In this document: positions 21,943 to 34,112 of the stretch, piece by piece | How positions within the stretch are numbered: position 1 is the stretch's first letter | Layout of the letters: every line of letters starts with the position of its first letter | Source: Tragulus kanchil | Lineage: Eukaryota; Chordata; Mammalia; Artiodactyla; Tragulidae | Reading direction: 5' to 3' | Length of the DNA: 64,000 nucleotides | Assembly: GCA_022376925.1 (NCBI GenBank) | Contig: JAIOJX010000032.1 | Location: forward strand, 170,091,979 to 170,155,978 | The notes under the pieces: generated by a model | Seen by the model: only the letters and a program-made list of their open reading frames with translations | Told to the model about the DNA's origin: nothing | Databases searched by the model: none | Translations under genes and position numbers: made by a program

Positions 21943-22970
21943 AAGAAAGTGAAGATGAACTAAAGAGCCTTTCATAAGGAAGAAAGGAGAGTGAAAAAGG
22001 CTGGCTTAAAACTCAACATCCAAAAAACAAAGATCATGGCATCCAGTCCCATCACTTCATGCCAAATAGAAGGGGGAAAAGTAGAAGCAGTGACAGACTT
22101 TCTTTTCTTGAGCTCCAAAAATCACTGCGGATGGTGACTGCAGACATGAAATTAAAAGACACTTTTTGCTCCTCGAAAAGAAAGGTATGACAAACCTAGA
22201 CAGCGTACTAAAAAGCTGCAACAAAGGTCTGTCTGGTCAAAGCTATGGTTTTTCCAGTAATTATGTACAGATGTGAGATGAGTGTTGGACCATAAAGAAC
22301 GCTGAGGGCTGAAGAACTGATGCTTTTGAATTATGGTGCTAGAGAAGGCTTTTGAGAGTCCCCTCGACAGCAAGATCAAACTAGTCAATCCTAAAGAAAA
22401 TCAACCCTGAATATTCATTTTAAGGACTGAAGCTGAAACTGAGGCTCCAATACTTTGGCCACCCGATGCGAACAGCTGACTCACTGGAAAAGAGTGAAGG
22501 CAGGAGGAGAAATGGGTGACAGAGGATGAGATGGCTGGATGGCATCACTGACTCACCGACTTAATGGACATGAGTTTGAGCAAACTCCAGGAGATAGTGA
22601 AGGACAGGGAAGCTGGGCGTGCTGCAGTCCATGGGATCGCAAAGAATCAGACACAACTTATTGTGACTGAACAAAAACAAAGTACGGTTTAAAAAAATTT
22701 TTGGTTAACATATGTCATGTGATTATTTCCAAACTAGACATAAGTTTCATGAAAGCAGGGACAGTAATTTACTCTCCCTGCATCCCACCAGAATTTTTCC
22801 TTTGGGCTATGGATGTACTTTGCTTGTATCTATCTCTGTTTTGCTACTTTGTTGTAGACAACTATCCACATTACACTGACTTACTAGAGAAACTCACTTG
22901 AGATTCTGCACAGCGAATTGCCCCAGTCTGACCAATGAGATACAAGTGAAAGCAAACATGTCATTTTCTT

Positions 22971-23143
22971 TTTTTTTTTGGAGGTTTTTTCCTTTTTTTT
23001 TTAGTACTTGTTTATTTATTTTATTTGATTGTACCAGGTCCTAGTTGTGGCATGTGGGATCTAATTCCCTAACCAGGAATTGAACCTAGGTCCCCTGCAT
23101 TGGGAGAGAGGAGTCTTAACCAATGGACCATCAGGGAAGTCCC
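22971..23143 (-). mobile_element. Older CHR-like SINE, antisense
   Basis: T-rich start, then gtcctagttgtggcatgtgggatc ... aaccaatggaccatcagggaagtcc. Flanked by aacatgtcattttc at about 22957 and 23145. Confidence 0.85.
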
Positions 23144-23353
23144 GAACATGTCATTTTCATGCTGAAGCATTTACTGCCAGTACCTGACTCTTGACCCTGT
23201 GGTCTTCTGTTCTCCTGAACTTAGAACAATATCCAAATGGAGATCAGGCTTCATGGAGCCAATGTTAAGCCACTAAGATTTTGGTCATGTATTTTACCAC
23301 TGCATAACCTAGCCTAATCTAATACATCCTCATGCAAATAAATAATAATCATA

Positions 23354-23683
23354 GGGCTTCCCCTGGTGGTCCAGGGGGTAAGGACACTGCCTTGCAGTGC
23401 AAAGGGGCGCCGGTTCGATCACTGGCCTGGGAAGATCCCACGTGTCGCAGAGCAGCTGGAACGATGTGTCCAATTACCGAGCTGGAGCTCTGGAGCGCAT
23501 GCGCCCAGAGCTGGCGCTCTGCAATGACAGAGGCCACCGCGATGGGAGGCCCACAGGAGCCAAAGAACAAAGAAGGATGAAAACGGAGAAATGAAAGACC
23601 AATAGAAGTGGCCCGCCCGCGCCCCTCCTTCCTCAACCCAACCCCCGCCCAAAAATAAATAAATAAATAAATCTTTAAAAAAA
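23354..23683 (+). mobile_element. Young SINE, type I (copy A of duplication 6)
   Basis: Full-length with a short flanking repeat aatcata (23347 and 23684). It differs from copy B in the head (caggggg against cagtggg; aaaggggcgcc against aaggggtgcc). Confidence 0.9.
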
Positions 23684-24466
23684 AATCATAAAAAAAAAAA
23701 AAATCATAATACAAACTCAAAAAAATGCTGTATTTTCCCATAAGAGTATAAACTCATATAACAGATTGTAATAGTTGATGTTTGCTAAATTTCAATAGAA
23801 TTAAACTCAGAATATTTAGTTTGATAAAGTCCTAAACTTTAAAAATCAAAGGTATTTAAGTAAAAAAAACATCTCTCAGAACAGAAGCAAATTAAACTAA
23901 CTTTTGGCTCTACCTGGCTCCGTTTTCCCCATGCATCCATCAGTTTCTAGTATTTTAGAAACTAACTGAATTCTTATACTATTAGCCAATAATTTCATGC
24001 ATAAATCTTTTCTCCCACAGTGTGACAAAGTGTGACACAGCAGTAGCCACTTTTGGTGGCAGCACTAAACACACCACAGACACTGTTTAATCTTAATCAA
24101 GTGTTTAATCTTTATTAAAAAGTAAAGAAATCTGGATCCTCCTCTCGTTCAGTGAACTGAGCTGAACCACTTACCCACCATGAAAACTAGAATACGGGCA
24201 GTGCTACTAAAAGTTATGCAAAACCAAGCCAAAGACAGAAGAGTACTAACACGTTCATAAAGTGTTCATTTTCAAACTAAAGCTTCTGCTTAATGCAAAA
24301 TATTTAAGCTACTAGGTAATATTATTAAGGAATGGAGCAAATACAGTAGGTATATACTCGGCTTCATGGAGCCAATGTTAAGCCACTAAGATTTTGGTCA
24401 TGTATTTTACCACTGCATAACCTAGCCTAATCTAATACATCCTCATGCAAATAAATAATAATCATA

Positions 24467-24796
24467 GGGCTTCCCCTGGTGGTCCAGTGGGTAAGGACAC
24501 TGCCTTGCAGTGCAAGGGGTGCCGGTTCCATCCCTGGCCTGGGAAGATCCCACGTGTCGCGGAGCAGCTGGACCGATGTGTCCAATTACCGAGCTGGAGC
24601 TCTGGAGCGCATGCGCCCAGAGCTGGCGCTCTGCAATGACAGAGGCCACCGCGATGGGAGGCCCACAGGAGCCAAAGAACAAAGAAGGATGAAAACGGAG
24701 AAATGAAAGACCAATAGAAGTGGCCCGCCCGCGCCCCTCCTTCCTCAACCCAACCCCCGCCCAAAAATAAATAAATAAATAAATCTTTAAAAAAAA
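24467..24796 (+). mobile_element. Young SINE, type I (copy B of duplication 6)
   Basis: Copy of 23354-23683. Confidence 0.9.
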
Positions 24797-25770
24797 ATCA
24801 TAAAAAAAAAAAAAATCATAATACAAACTCAAAAAAATGCTGTATTTTCCCATAAGAGTATAAACTCATATAACAGATTGTAATAGTTGATGTTTGCTAA
24901 ATTTCAATAGAATTAAACTCAGAATATTTAGTTTGATAAAGTCCTAAACTTTAAAAATCAAAGGTATTTAAGTAAAAAAAACATCTCTCAGAACAGAAGC
25001 AAATTAAACTAACTTTTGGCTCTACCTGGCTCCGTTTTCCCCATGCATCCATCAGTTTCTAGTATTTTAGAAACTAACTGAATTCTTATACTATTAGCCA
25101 ATAATTTCATGCATAAATCTTTTCTCCCACAGTGTGACAAAGTGTGACACAGCAGTAGCCACTTTTGGTGGCAGCACTAAACACACCACAGACACTGTTT
25201 AATCTTAATCAAGTGTTTAATCTTTATTAAAAAGTAAAGAAATCTGGATCCTCCTCTCCCTCAGTTAACTGAGCTGAACCACTTACCCACCATGAAAACT
25301 AGAATACGGGCAGTGCTACTAAAAGTTATGCAAAACCAAGCCAAAGACAGAAGAGTACTAACACGTTCATAAAGTGTTCATTTTCAAACTAAAGCTTCTG
25401 CTTAATGCAAAATATTTAAGCTACTAGGTAATATTATTAAGGAATGGAGCAAATACAGTAGGTATATACTCAACATCCATTCCTCCCTTCAACATGACCA
25501 ATGAAATTCCTATTTTTCCAAACCTCCCAGTAGCTGGAGGTAGCATATGGCCTAGTTCTGGCCAGCTTTCATTAGTGAAAGTCTACTGGGTGCTCCTGGG
25601 AAAATTCTGTTTCTCATAAAGAGAGACAGGTTCACGAACACAGCCTCTTCTCCCCTTCTGCTGTCCTGAATGCAACATAATAGCTACAGCTCTGTAAGTT
25701 ATCCTGCAGCACGAGAGAAAAGACACAACATGAGAGAAAAGACAAAAATATTTTTTAAAACCATCAACTT

Positions 25771-26054
25771 GGGACTTCCCTGGTAGTCCAGTGGGTAAAG
25801 AGTCTGCCTTGCAGTGCAAGGGGCACCGGTTCAATCCTTGGCTCACGAAGATCCCACGTGCCGCACGGAGCGACTGGGTCAGTGTGCCCAATTAGGAGCC
25901 AGTGCTCTGGAGCGCATGTGCCCTGAGCCAGTGGTCCGCAACAAGACAGGCCACTGCAATGGGAGGCCTACACATGCCAAAAGAATAAAGATGGATGAAA
26001 AACAAAAAACGATGACTTAAGAGGCAAAAACAAAACAAAACAAAACAAAAAAAT
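25771..26054 (+). mobile_element. SINE, type II (copy A of duplication 7)
   Basis: gggacttccctggtagtccagtgggtaaagagtctgcc ... ggttcaatccttggctcacg, with an (aaaac)n tail. Confidence 0.88.
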
Positions 26055-26929
26055 ACCAACTCCAACAATACTGAATTAGTGAACCAAAACTAGAGGCTGT
26101 CTAGCCTCGTTTTGTGAGAAAAAAATAAACCCTTATTTGGTTAAGCCATGGTGTAAGTTACTTTCAGCAAAGTACTACTAAACTGTTCCAGGGGTCATAT
26201 CAATACTGATGTAAGAAGCAGTAAGAAAAGTGAACAGGTAATTTTTATACTATTAGCCAATAATTTCATGCATAAATCTTTTCTCCCACAGTGTGACAAA
26301 GTGTGACACAGCAGTAGCCACTTTTGGTGGCAGCACTAAACACACCACAGACACTGTTTAATCTTAATCAAGTGTTTAATCTTTATTAAAAAGTAAAGAA
26401 ATCTGGATCCTCCTCTCCCTCAGTTAACTGAGCTGAACCACTTACCCACCATGAAAACTAGAATACGGGCAGTGCTACTAAAAGTTATGCAAAACCAAGC
26501 CAAAGACAGAAGAGTACTAACACGTTCATAAAGTGTTCATTTTCAAACTAAAGCTTCTGCTTAATGCAAAATATTTAAGCTACTAGGTAATATTATTAAG
26601 GAATGGAGCAAATACAGTAGGTATATACTCAACATCCATTCCTCCCTTCAACATGACCAATGAAATTCCTATTTTTCCAAACCTCCCAGTAGCTGGAGGT
26701 AGCATATGGCCTAGTTCTGGCCAGCTTTCATTAGTGAAAGTCTACTGGGTGCTCCTGGGAAAATTCTGTTTCTCATAAAGAGAGACAGGTTCACGAACAC
26801 AGCCTCTTCTCCCCTTCTGCTGTCCTGAATGCAACATAATAGCTACAGCTCTGTAAGTTATCCTGCAGCACGAGAGAAAAGACACAACATGAGAGAAAAG
26901 ACAAAAATATTTTTTAAAACCATCAACTT

Positions 26930-27213
26930 GGGACTTCCCTGGTAGTCCAGTGGGTAAAGAGTCTGCCTTGCAGTGCAAGGGGCACCGGTTCAATCCTTGG
27001 CTCACGAAGATCCCACGTGCCGCACGGAGCGACTGGGTCAGTGTGCCCAATTAGGAGCCAGTGCTCTGGAGCGCATGTGCCCTGAGCCAGTGGTCCGCAA
27101 CAAGACAGGCCACTGCAATGGGAGGCCTACACATGCCAAAAGAATAAAGATGGATGAAAAACAAAAAACGATGACTTAAGAGGCAAAAACAAAACAAAAC
27201 AAAACAAAAAAAT
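26930..27213 (+). mobile_element. SINE, type II (copy B of duplication 7)
   Basis: Copy of 25771-26054, identical as far as I can see. Confidence 0.88.
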
Positions 27214-27450
27214 ACCAACTCCAACAATACTGAATTAGTGAACCAAAACTAGAGGCTGTCTAGCCTCGTTTTGTGAGAAAAAAATAAACCCTTATTTGGT
27301 TAAGCCATGGTGTAAGTTACTTTCAGCAAAGTACTACTAAACTGTTCCAGGGGTCATATCAATACTGATGTAAGAAGCAGTAAGAAAAGTGAACGAGGAA
27401 TGCACTCCATTTTGTTATACATATGAATTCTTTAAAAATGTGTCTACATG

Positions 27451-27727
27451 GGGCTTCCCTGGTGGTCCAGTAGGTAAGGACACCGCCTTGCAGTACAAGG
27501 GGCGCCAGTTTGATCACTGGCCTGGGAAGATCCCACGTGCCACGGAGTGGCTGGACCGAGGTGTCCAACTACCAAGCAGGAGCTCTGGAGCTCATGTGCC
27601 CATAGGTGGTGCTCTGTAGCGACAGAGGCCACCGCGGTGGGAGGGCCACACGGGCCAAAGAATAAAGATGGATGAAAATAGATAAATAAAAGACCAATAG
27701 AAGTGCCCCCCCCCCCCGCCCCCCGAC
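27451..27727 (+). mobile_element. Young SINE, type I, with C-run
   Basis: Full head and body. The usual GC-rich stretch has become a C homopolymer (27705-27722). Target repeat atgtgtctaca at 27438 and 27728. Confidence 0.9.
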
Positions 27728-27739
27728 ATGTGTCTACAC

Positions 27740-28112
27740 ATAGGAGTCACAGAAACCACAAAGAGGTATCACCTCACACCAGTCAGAACAGTCATCATCA
27801 AAACACCCCGATGCTGGGCTTCGCTGGTGGTCCAGTGGGTAAAGAGTCCACCTTGCAGTTGCAACGGGCACCAGTTTGATCCCTGGCCCAGGAAGATCCC
27901 ACATGCGGGCACAGCGCCTGGACCCGGGTGCCCAATTACACAGGCCAGAGAATAAAAATGCATGAAAATAAATAAATAAACACAATAAAAGAGACAAAAA
28001 TTAAAAAATAAAACCAAAACCCGATGTTTATTGCAGCACTATTTACAACAGCCAGGACACAGAAGCAACCTAAATGTCCACCAATAAAGGACTAGATAAA
28101 GAAGATGTGGCC
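27740..28112 (+). mobile_element. L1 ORF2 3' fragment split by a SINE
   Basis: Typical L1 words (tatcacctcacaccagtcagaa; tttattgcagcactatttaca; ccaataaaggactagataaag) flank the SINE at 27816-28013, with an imperfect repeat of the insertion site (acaccccgatg / aaaacccgatg). Part is duplicated at 29118-29210. Confidence 0.8.
27816..28013 (+). mobile_element. SINE, type II, shortened, inside L1
   Basis: gggcttcgctggtggtccagtgggtaaagagtcc. The middle (ggagctctggag region) is deleted between 27935 and 27944. The tail is A-rich with (aaat)n. Its 3' half is repeated at 29012-29110. Confidence 0.85.

Positions 28113-28168
<56 letters not shown>
28112..28168. repeat. Microsatellite (AT)n(GT)n(AT)n (copy A)
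   Basis: About 13 GT units at 28129-28154 flanked by AT runs; copy B at 29210-29263 has about 11. Confidence 0.95.
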
Positions 28169-28170
<2 letters not shown>

Positions 28171-28185
28171 GAAGAATATTTTGTG

Positions 28186-28298
28186 TGTGTTCAGTGGCTC
28201 CATCTGTGCAACTCTTTGTGACCCCATGAACTGTAGCCTACCAGGATCCTCTGTCCATGGAATTTTCTAGGCAAGAATACTGGAGCAGTTACTACTAA
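28186..28298 (-). mobile_element. Bov-tA fragment, antisense
   Basis: tcagtggctccatctgtgcaactctttgtgaccccatgaactg ... ggcaagaatactggag. Repeated at 29278-29389 by duplication 8. Confidence 0.8.
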
Positions 28299-28361
28299 AA
28301 GTCTATTGCTCTAGTGAATTTAAAAAAAAATTTATTTAATGAGTCTAAAAAGTTTTTTTTT

Positions 28362-28589
28362 AAATTTTTGGGCCCCTTTATTAATTTATTTACATCCATC
28401 TTTATTCTTCGGCCTGTGCGAGCCTCCCATTGCAGCGGCCTCTTTTATAGCAGAGCACCGGTTCTGGGTAATTGGACACACGGGTCCAGCCGCTCCGTGG
28501 CACGCAGAATCTTCCCAGGCCAGGGATCAAACTGGTGCCCCCTGCATTGCAAGGAGGACTCCCCACCCACTGGACCACCAGGGAAGCCC
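28362..28589 (-). mobile_element. SINE, type II, antisense (copy A of duplication 8)
   Basis: Reverse type II with an internal deletion (ggttctgggtaattgg). Copy B at 29448-29680. Confidence 0.87.
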
Positions 28590-28682
28590 TGAATGAGTCT
28601 TAAAACTTTTAATCCAATTCTGAGAAAACAAATATGATATTGTTTAAAAATTAAAAAAAAAAAACTAACATGTGAGTGCTCA

Positions 28683-28905
28683 TCAGTTTGATCCCTGGCC
28701 CGCAAAGATCCAACATGCTGAAGAACAGCTGGGCTGCTGTGTCCAATTACGAGCCAGCACTCTGGAGCGTGTGTGTCCAGAGCCAGTGCTCTGCAACAAG
28801 AGAGGCCACTGAGATGGGAGGCCCACAAATGCCAAAGAATAGTAAAGATGGATATGGATGAAAAATAAACAATGACTTAGAGGCAAAAACACACAAAAAA
28901 ACGGA
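28683..28905 (+). mobile_element. SINE, type II, 5'-truncated (copy A of duplication 8)
   Basis: Starts at the B box region (cagtttgatccctggcccgc). Copy B at 29774-29998. Confidence 0.85.
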
Positions 28906-29209
28906 TAACCAACAAGTAATTCTTATACAGCACACGGCACTCTGCTCAATGTGATGTGGCAGCCTGGATGGGAGGGGAGCTTGCAGGGGAGTGAATACAT
29001 GCATATTAATGGCGCCTGGACCCGGTGCCCAATTACACAGGCCAGAGAATAAAAATGCATGAAAATAAATAAATAAACACAATAAAAGAGACAAAAATTA
29101 AAAAATAAAACCAAAACCCGATGTTTATTGCAGCACTATTTACAACAGCCAGGACACAGAAGCAACCTAAATGTCCACCAATAAAGGACTAGATAAAGAA
29201 GATGTGGCC

Positions 29210-29263
<54 letters not shown>
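29210..29263. repeat. Microsatellite (AT)n(GT)n(AT)n (copy B)
   Basis: Shorter version of 28112-28168. Confidence 0.95.
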
Positions 29264-29447
29264 GAAGAATATTTTGTGTGTGTTCAGTGGCTCCATCTGT
29301 GCAACTCTTTGTGACCCCATGAACTGTAGCCTACCAGGATCCTCTGTCCATGGAATTTTCTAGGCAAGAATACTGGAGCAGTTACTACTAAAAGTCTATT
29401 GCTCTAGTGAATTTAAAAAAAAATTTATTTAATGAGTCTAAAAAGTT

Positions 29448-29680
29448 TTTTTTTAATTTTGGCCTCTTTTATTAATTTATTTACATCCATCTTTATTCTT
29501 CGGCCTGTGCGAGCCTCCCATTGCAGCGGCCTCTTTTATAGCAGAGCACCGGTTCTGGGTAATTGGACACACGGGTCCAGCCGCTCCGTGGCACGCAGAA
29601 TCTTCCCAGGCCAGGGATCAAACTGGTGCCCCCTGCATTGCAAGGAGGACTCCCCACCCACTGGACCACCAGGGAAGCCC
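29448..29680 (-). mobile_element. SINE, type II, antisense (copy B of duplication 8)
   Basis: Copy of 28362-28589; differs in homopolymers at its start. Confidence 0.87.
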
Positions 29681-29773
29681 TGAATGAGTCTTAAAACTTT
29701 TAATCCAATTCTGAGAAAACAAATATGATATTGTTTAAAAATTAAAAAAAAAAAACTAACATGTGAGTGCTCA

Positions 29774-29998
29774 TCAGTTTGATCCCTGGCCCGCAAAGAT
29801 CCAACATGCTGAAGAACAGCTGGGCTGCTGTGTCCAATTACGAGCCAGCACTCTGGAGCGTGTGTGTCCAGAGCCAGTGCTCTGCAACAAGAGAGGCCAC
29901 TGAGATGGGAGGCCCACAAATGCCAAAGAATAGTAAAGATGGATATGGATGAAAAATAAACAATGACTTAGAGGCAAAAAAACACACACAAAAAAACG
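29774..29998 (+). mobile_element. SINE, type II, 5'-truncated (copy B of duplication 8)
   Basis: Copy of 28683-28905. Confidence 0.85.
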
Positions 29999-30104
29999 GA
30001 TAACCAACAAGTAATTCTTATACAGCACACGGCACTCTGCTCAATGTGATGTGGCAGCCTGGATGGGAGGGGAGCTTGCAGGGGAGTGAATACATGCATA
30101 TTAA

Positions 30105-30197
30105 TGGCTGAGTCCCTTCACTGTCCACCTGCAACTATCACATTGTTAATCATCTATACTCCAGGATACAGTAAGAAGTTAAAAAAAGAATACTGGA
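30105..30197 (+). mobile_element. L1 3' end fragment
   Basis: The words ggctgagtcccttcactgtc and tgttaatcatctatactcc match the L1 3' UTR end. A young SINE is inserted at its end (30198). Confidence 0.6.
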
Positions 30198-30486
30198 GGG
30201 CTTCCCTGGTGGTCCAGTGGGTAAGGACACCGCCCTGCAGTGCAAGGGGTGCCGGTTCAGTCCCTGGCCTGGGGGGATCCCTCGTGCCGCGGAGTGGCTG
30301 GACTGATGTGTCCAATCACCGGGCCAGAGCTCTGGAGCGCATGCGCCCAGAGCCGGCGCTCTGTGACAACAGAGGCCACCGCGATGGGAGGCCCGCGGGA
30401 GCCAAAGAACAAACATGGATGAAAATAGAGAAATGAAAGACCAATAGAAGTGGCCCGCCTGCCCCCCTCCCTCCCCCCGCCCAAAA
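30198..30486 (+). mobile_element. Young SINE, type I
   Basis: Full head (gggcttccctggtggtccagtgggtaagg). Ends in C-rich sequence without a long A tail. Flanks gaatactggag / gaatattagag. Confidence 0.9.
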
Positions 30487-30499
30487 AAGGAATATTAGA

Positions 30500-30617
30500 G
30501 CGGGTTTCCATTTCCTATTCCAGGGATCTTCCTGACTCAGGGAGTGAACCTTCATCTCGTACGTCTCCTGCACTGGCACTAAAGAATCCTTTACCACTGT
30601 GTCACCTGGGAATCCCC
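30500..30617 (-). mobile_element. Bov-tA fragment, antisense
   Basis: ttccatttcctattccagggatcttcctgactcaggg ... ttaccactgtgtcacctgggaatcccc pattern. Confidence 0.75.
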
Positions 30618-30930
30618 GTAATGGAGCACTGCCAGCCATAAAAAAAGAATGAAACAATGCCATCTGCAGCAACATGGATGGACTTAGAGAGCATCGTACT
30701 GAGTGAAGTAGGTCAGACAGAGAATGACAGAGTATCATATGTTATTGCATATATGTGGAATCTAAAAAAAATGGTAAAAATGAACCTATTTACCAAACAG
30801 AAACAGAGTCACAGATGTAGAAAACAAACATGGTTACCAAGGAAGAAGGGGAGTGCGGACAAACTGGGAGATTGGGATCAACATATACACGCAGTTATAT
30901 ATATAAAATAGGTCACTAAAAAGAACCTAA
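30618..30930 (+). mobile_element. Older L1, 3' part (first piece of an interrupted element)
   Basis: Contains L1 ORF2 end and 3' UTR words (gcaacatggatggacttagag; gttattgcatatatgtgg; cacgcagttatata). It is broken at aaaaagaacctaa (30918-30930) by a younger L1. The remainder continues at 34007 (cgtatgtataccacaggg), then again after the LTR at 35694 (cagcagaaacttacac). Confidence 0.85.
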
Positions 30931-31322
30931 TTTTTCACAGAACTAGACCAAAGAATAACACAGTTCATATGGAAACACAAAAGACCTCGAATAGCCAAAG
31001 CAATCCTGAGGAAGAAGAATGGAGCTGGAGGAATCAGCCTTCCTAACTTCAGACTCTACTACAAAGCAACAGTCATCAAGACAGTATGGTACTGGCACAA
31101 AAACAGAACTATAGACCAATGGAACAAGATTGAGAACCCAGAGATAAACCTACGCACCGATAGGTACCTTATTTTTGACAGAGGAGGCGAAACTATAAAA
31201 TGGGACAAAGAGAGCCTCTTCAACAAGTGGTGCTGGGAAAACTGGACAGCTACATGCAAAAAAATGAAGTTAGAACATTCCCTGACACCATACACAAAGA
31301 TCAACTCAAAATGGATTAAAGA

Positions 31323-31633
31323 GGGGCTTCCCTGGTGGTCAATGACACCGCCTTGCAATGCAAGGGGCGCTGGTTCCATCCCTGGCCTGGGAAGATCCCA
31401 CGTGTGGTGGAGCGGCTGGATCGATGTGTCCAACTACCGTGCCGGAGCTCTGGAGCGCATGTGCCCATAGGTGGTGCTCTGTAGCGACAGAGGCCACCGC
31501 GATGGGAGGCCCACATGGGCCAAAGAACAAAGATGGATGAAAATAGAGAAATGAAAAACCAATAAAAGTGGCCCGCCTGCTCCCCTCCACCAATAATAAA
31601 TAAATTAATTAAATAAATCTTAAAAAAAAAAAA
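31323..31633 (+). mobile_element. Young SINE, type I, inside L1 ORF2 (copy A of duplication 9)
   Basis: It lacks part of the A-box region (ggtggtcaatgacacc). Exact 10-bp repeat ggattaaaga at 31313 and 31634 splits the L1 ORF2. Confidence 0.92.
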
Positions 31634-32420
31634 GGATTAAAGACCTAAATGTAAGACCAGAAACCATCAAACTCTTAGAGGAGAATATAGGCAAAACCCT
31701 CAAGGACATAAATCAAAGCAAGATCTTCTCTGACCCAACTACTAAAATAGCGGAACTGTAAAGAAAAATGAACATGTGGGACCTAATGAAACTTAAAAGC
31801 TTTTGTACAGCAAAAGAAATTACAAAAAAGCTGAACAGACACCCCATAGAGTGGGAGAAAATCATAGCAAATGGTAAAATGAACCTATTTACCAAACAGA
31901 AACAGAGTCACAGATGTAGAAACAAACATGGTTACCAAGGAAGAAGGGGAGTGCGGACAAACTGGGAGATTGGGATCAACATATACACGCAGTTATATAT
32001 ATAAAATAGGTCACTAAAAAGAACCTAATTTTTCACAGAACTAGACCAAAGAATAACACAGTTCATATGGAAACACAAAAGACCTCGAATAGCCAAAGCA
32101 ATCCTGAGGAAGAAGAATGGAGCTGGAGGAATCAGCCTTCCTAACTTCAGACTCTACTACAAAGCAACAGTCATCAAGACAGTATGGTACTGGCACAAAA
32201 ACAGAACTATAGACCAATGGAACAAGATTGAGAACCCAGAGATAAACCTACGCACCGATAGGTACCTTATTTTTGACAGAGGAGGCGAAACTATAAAATG
32301 GGACAAAGAGAGCCTCTTCAACAAGTGGTGCTGGGAAAACTGGACAGCTACATGCAAAAAAATGAAGTTAGAACATTCCCTGACACCATACACAAAGATC
32401 AACTCAAAATGGATTAAAGA

Positions 32421-32731
32421 GGGGCTTCCCTGGTGGTCAATGACACCGCCTTGCAATGCAAGGGGCGCTGGTTCCATCCCTGGCCTGGGAAGATCCCACG
32501 TGTGGTGGAGCGGCTGGATCGATGTGTCCAACTACCGTGCCGGAGCTCTGGAGCGCATGTGCCCATAGGTGGTGCTCTGTAGCGACAGAGGCCACCGCGA
32601 TGGGAGGCCCACATGGGCCAAAGAACAAAGATGGATGAAAATAGAGAAATGAAAAACCAATAAAAGTGGCCCGCCTGCTCCCCTCCACCAATAATAAATA
32701 AATTAATTAAATAAATCTTAAAAAAAAAAAA
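32421..32731 (+). mobile_element. Same SINE, copy B of duplication 9
   Basis: Copy of 31323-31633 with the same target repeats. Confidence 0.92.
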
Positions 32732-34112
32732 GGATTAAAGACCTAAATGTAAGACCAGAAACCATCAAACTCTTAGAGGAGAATATAGGCAAAACCCTCA
32801 AGGACATAAATCAAAGCAAGATCTTCTCTGACCCAACTACTAAAATAGCGGAACTGTAAAGAAAAATGAACATGTGGGACCTAATGAAACTTAAAAGCTT
32901 TTGTACAGCAAAAGAAATTACAAAAAAGCTGAACAGACACCCCATAGAGTGGGAGAAAATCATAGCAAATGAAATAATAGACAAAGAATTAATCTCCAAA
33001 ATCTACAGGCAACTCAGACAACTCAGCACAGGAAAAATGAACCCATCAAAAAATGGGAAAAAGATCTAAAGAGACGCCTCTCCAAAGAGGACATACAGAC
33101 GGCCCCAAAGCACATGAAACGATGCTCAACCTCACTTATTATTAGAGAAATGCAAATTAAAACCACAATAAGATATCACCTCGCACCCGTCAGAATGGCC
33201 ATCATCAAGAAATCTGCAGACAATAAATGCTGGAGAGAGTGTGGAGAAAAGGGAACCCTCTTGCATTGCTGGTGGGAATGTACATGATACAGCCTCTATG
33301 GAAGACAGTATGGAGATTTCCTAAAAAACTAAAAATAGAAGCACCCTATGACCCAGCAAGCCCACTCTTAGGCTTATATCCTGATGAAATCAAAACTGAA
33401 AGAAGCACCTGTAACCCAATGTTCACTGCAGCTCTCTATACAACAGCCAGAACATGGAAGCAACCTAGATGTCCATCGACGAATGAATGGATCCAGAAGC
33501 TCTGGTACATACATACAATGGAATACTACTCAGCTGTTAAAAGAAATGCAGAAGACTCAGTCCTAATGAAGTGGCTGGCTCTAGAACCTGTAATAAAAAG
33601 TGAAGTAAGTCAAAAAGAGAAAGACAAGTACAGTATACTAACACACATATATGGAATCTAGTAGGACGGTCTTGATAACACACGCAGTGAACTCATGGAA
33701 AAACCGACAGAGCATAGACATAGGGACATTGTGGGGAAGAAATAGGGAGGGGGAGGCATGGGGGGAGTACCATGGAAACCTATACCGTCATGTGTGGAAA
33801 AGATAGCTATTGTCATTGTGCTAAGGGAATAGGAGTGCTCACAATGGCATGGGGCAATGGTCCGGAGGGGTGGGATGGGAGGAACTGGGGGTGGTGGGGA
33901 CCATGGCTGTGCATATGACTGATCTGGGAACATACATGTCTGTGAACAACAAAACTCTGTAAAACCCTTAAAATAAAGAATTAAAAAAAAAAAAAAAGAA
34001 CCTAACGTATGTATACCACAGGGAACTCTGTTCAGAACTCTGAAATGACCTATATAGGAGTAAACTCTATAAAAGAGTGGATCTAAATATATGAATAACT
34101 CACTTTGCTGTA

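Larger units (their letters stand above)
20395..22675 (+). mobile_element. BovB LINE, 5'-truncated, interrupted by two SINEs
   Basis: This is the longest BovB copy in the window, about 1.8 kb of LINE sequence. It runs from the endonuclease/RT region (aaagaaataaaggaaaacag at 20435) to the 3' terminus (cgcaaagaatcagacacaac near 22640). A Bov-tA SINE at 21016-21199 (antisense) and a young SINE at 21614-21942 are inserted, each with target-site duplications. RT pieces such as RQYMNQQLPYVQAGFRKGRG are readable at 20960-21015. Stops and frameshifts make it inactive. Confidence 0.92.
23247..25471. repeat. Tandem duplication 6, period 1113
   Basis: Copy A is 23247-24359 and copy B 24360-25471. Differences are few: a handful of bases in the SINE head (23375-23460 against 24488-24573) and near 24148 against 25258. 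Its final 385 bp are repeated again in duplication 7. Confidence 0.95.
25086..27394. repeat. Tandem duplication 7, period 1159
   Basis: Copy A is 25086-26235 followed by a short joint (26236-26244), and copy B is 26245-27394. Copy A begins inside copy B of duplication 6, so the segment 25086-25471 exists three times (also 23973-24359 and 26245-26630). Confidence 0.95.
27914..30108. repeat. Tandem duplication 8, period about 1098
   Basis: Copy A is 27914-29011 and copy B 29012-30106. The edges share ggc. The copies differ in homopolymers and in the (GT)n tract (about 13 against 11 units at 28129 and 29226). Confidence 0.95.
30769..32971. repeat. Tandem duplication 9, period 1098
   Basis: Copy A is 30769 to about 31868 and copy B 31869-32971, lying in nested L1 and SINE sequence. 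The short word aaatg is shared at the left edge, junction and right edge. Confidence 0.95.
30931..33996 (+). mobile_element. Younger 5'-truncated L1 (ORF2 C-terminus, 3' UTR, poly(A))
   Basis: This L1 is inserted into the older L1 with a 13-bp target-site duplication aaaaagaacctaa (30918-30930 and about 33994-34006). It carries the end of ORF2 (frames such as [16 protein letters not shown] at 33287) and a 3' UTR rich in G runs (33720-33900), ending in aataaagaattaaaaa. A young SINE (31323) and duplication 9 inflate it; the unduplicated L1 is about 1.7 kb. ORF2 is incomplete, so it is not mobile. Confidence 0.9.
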
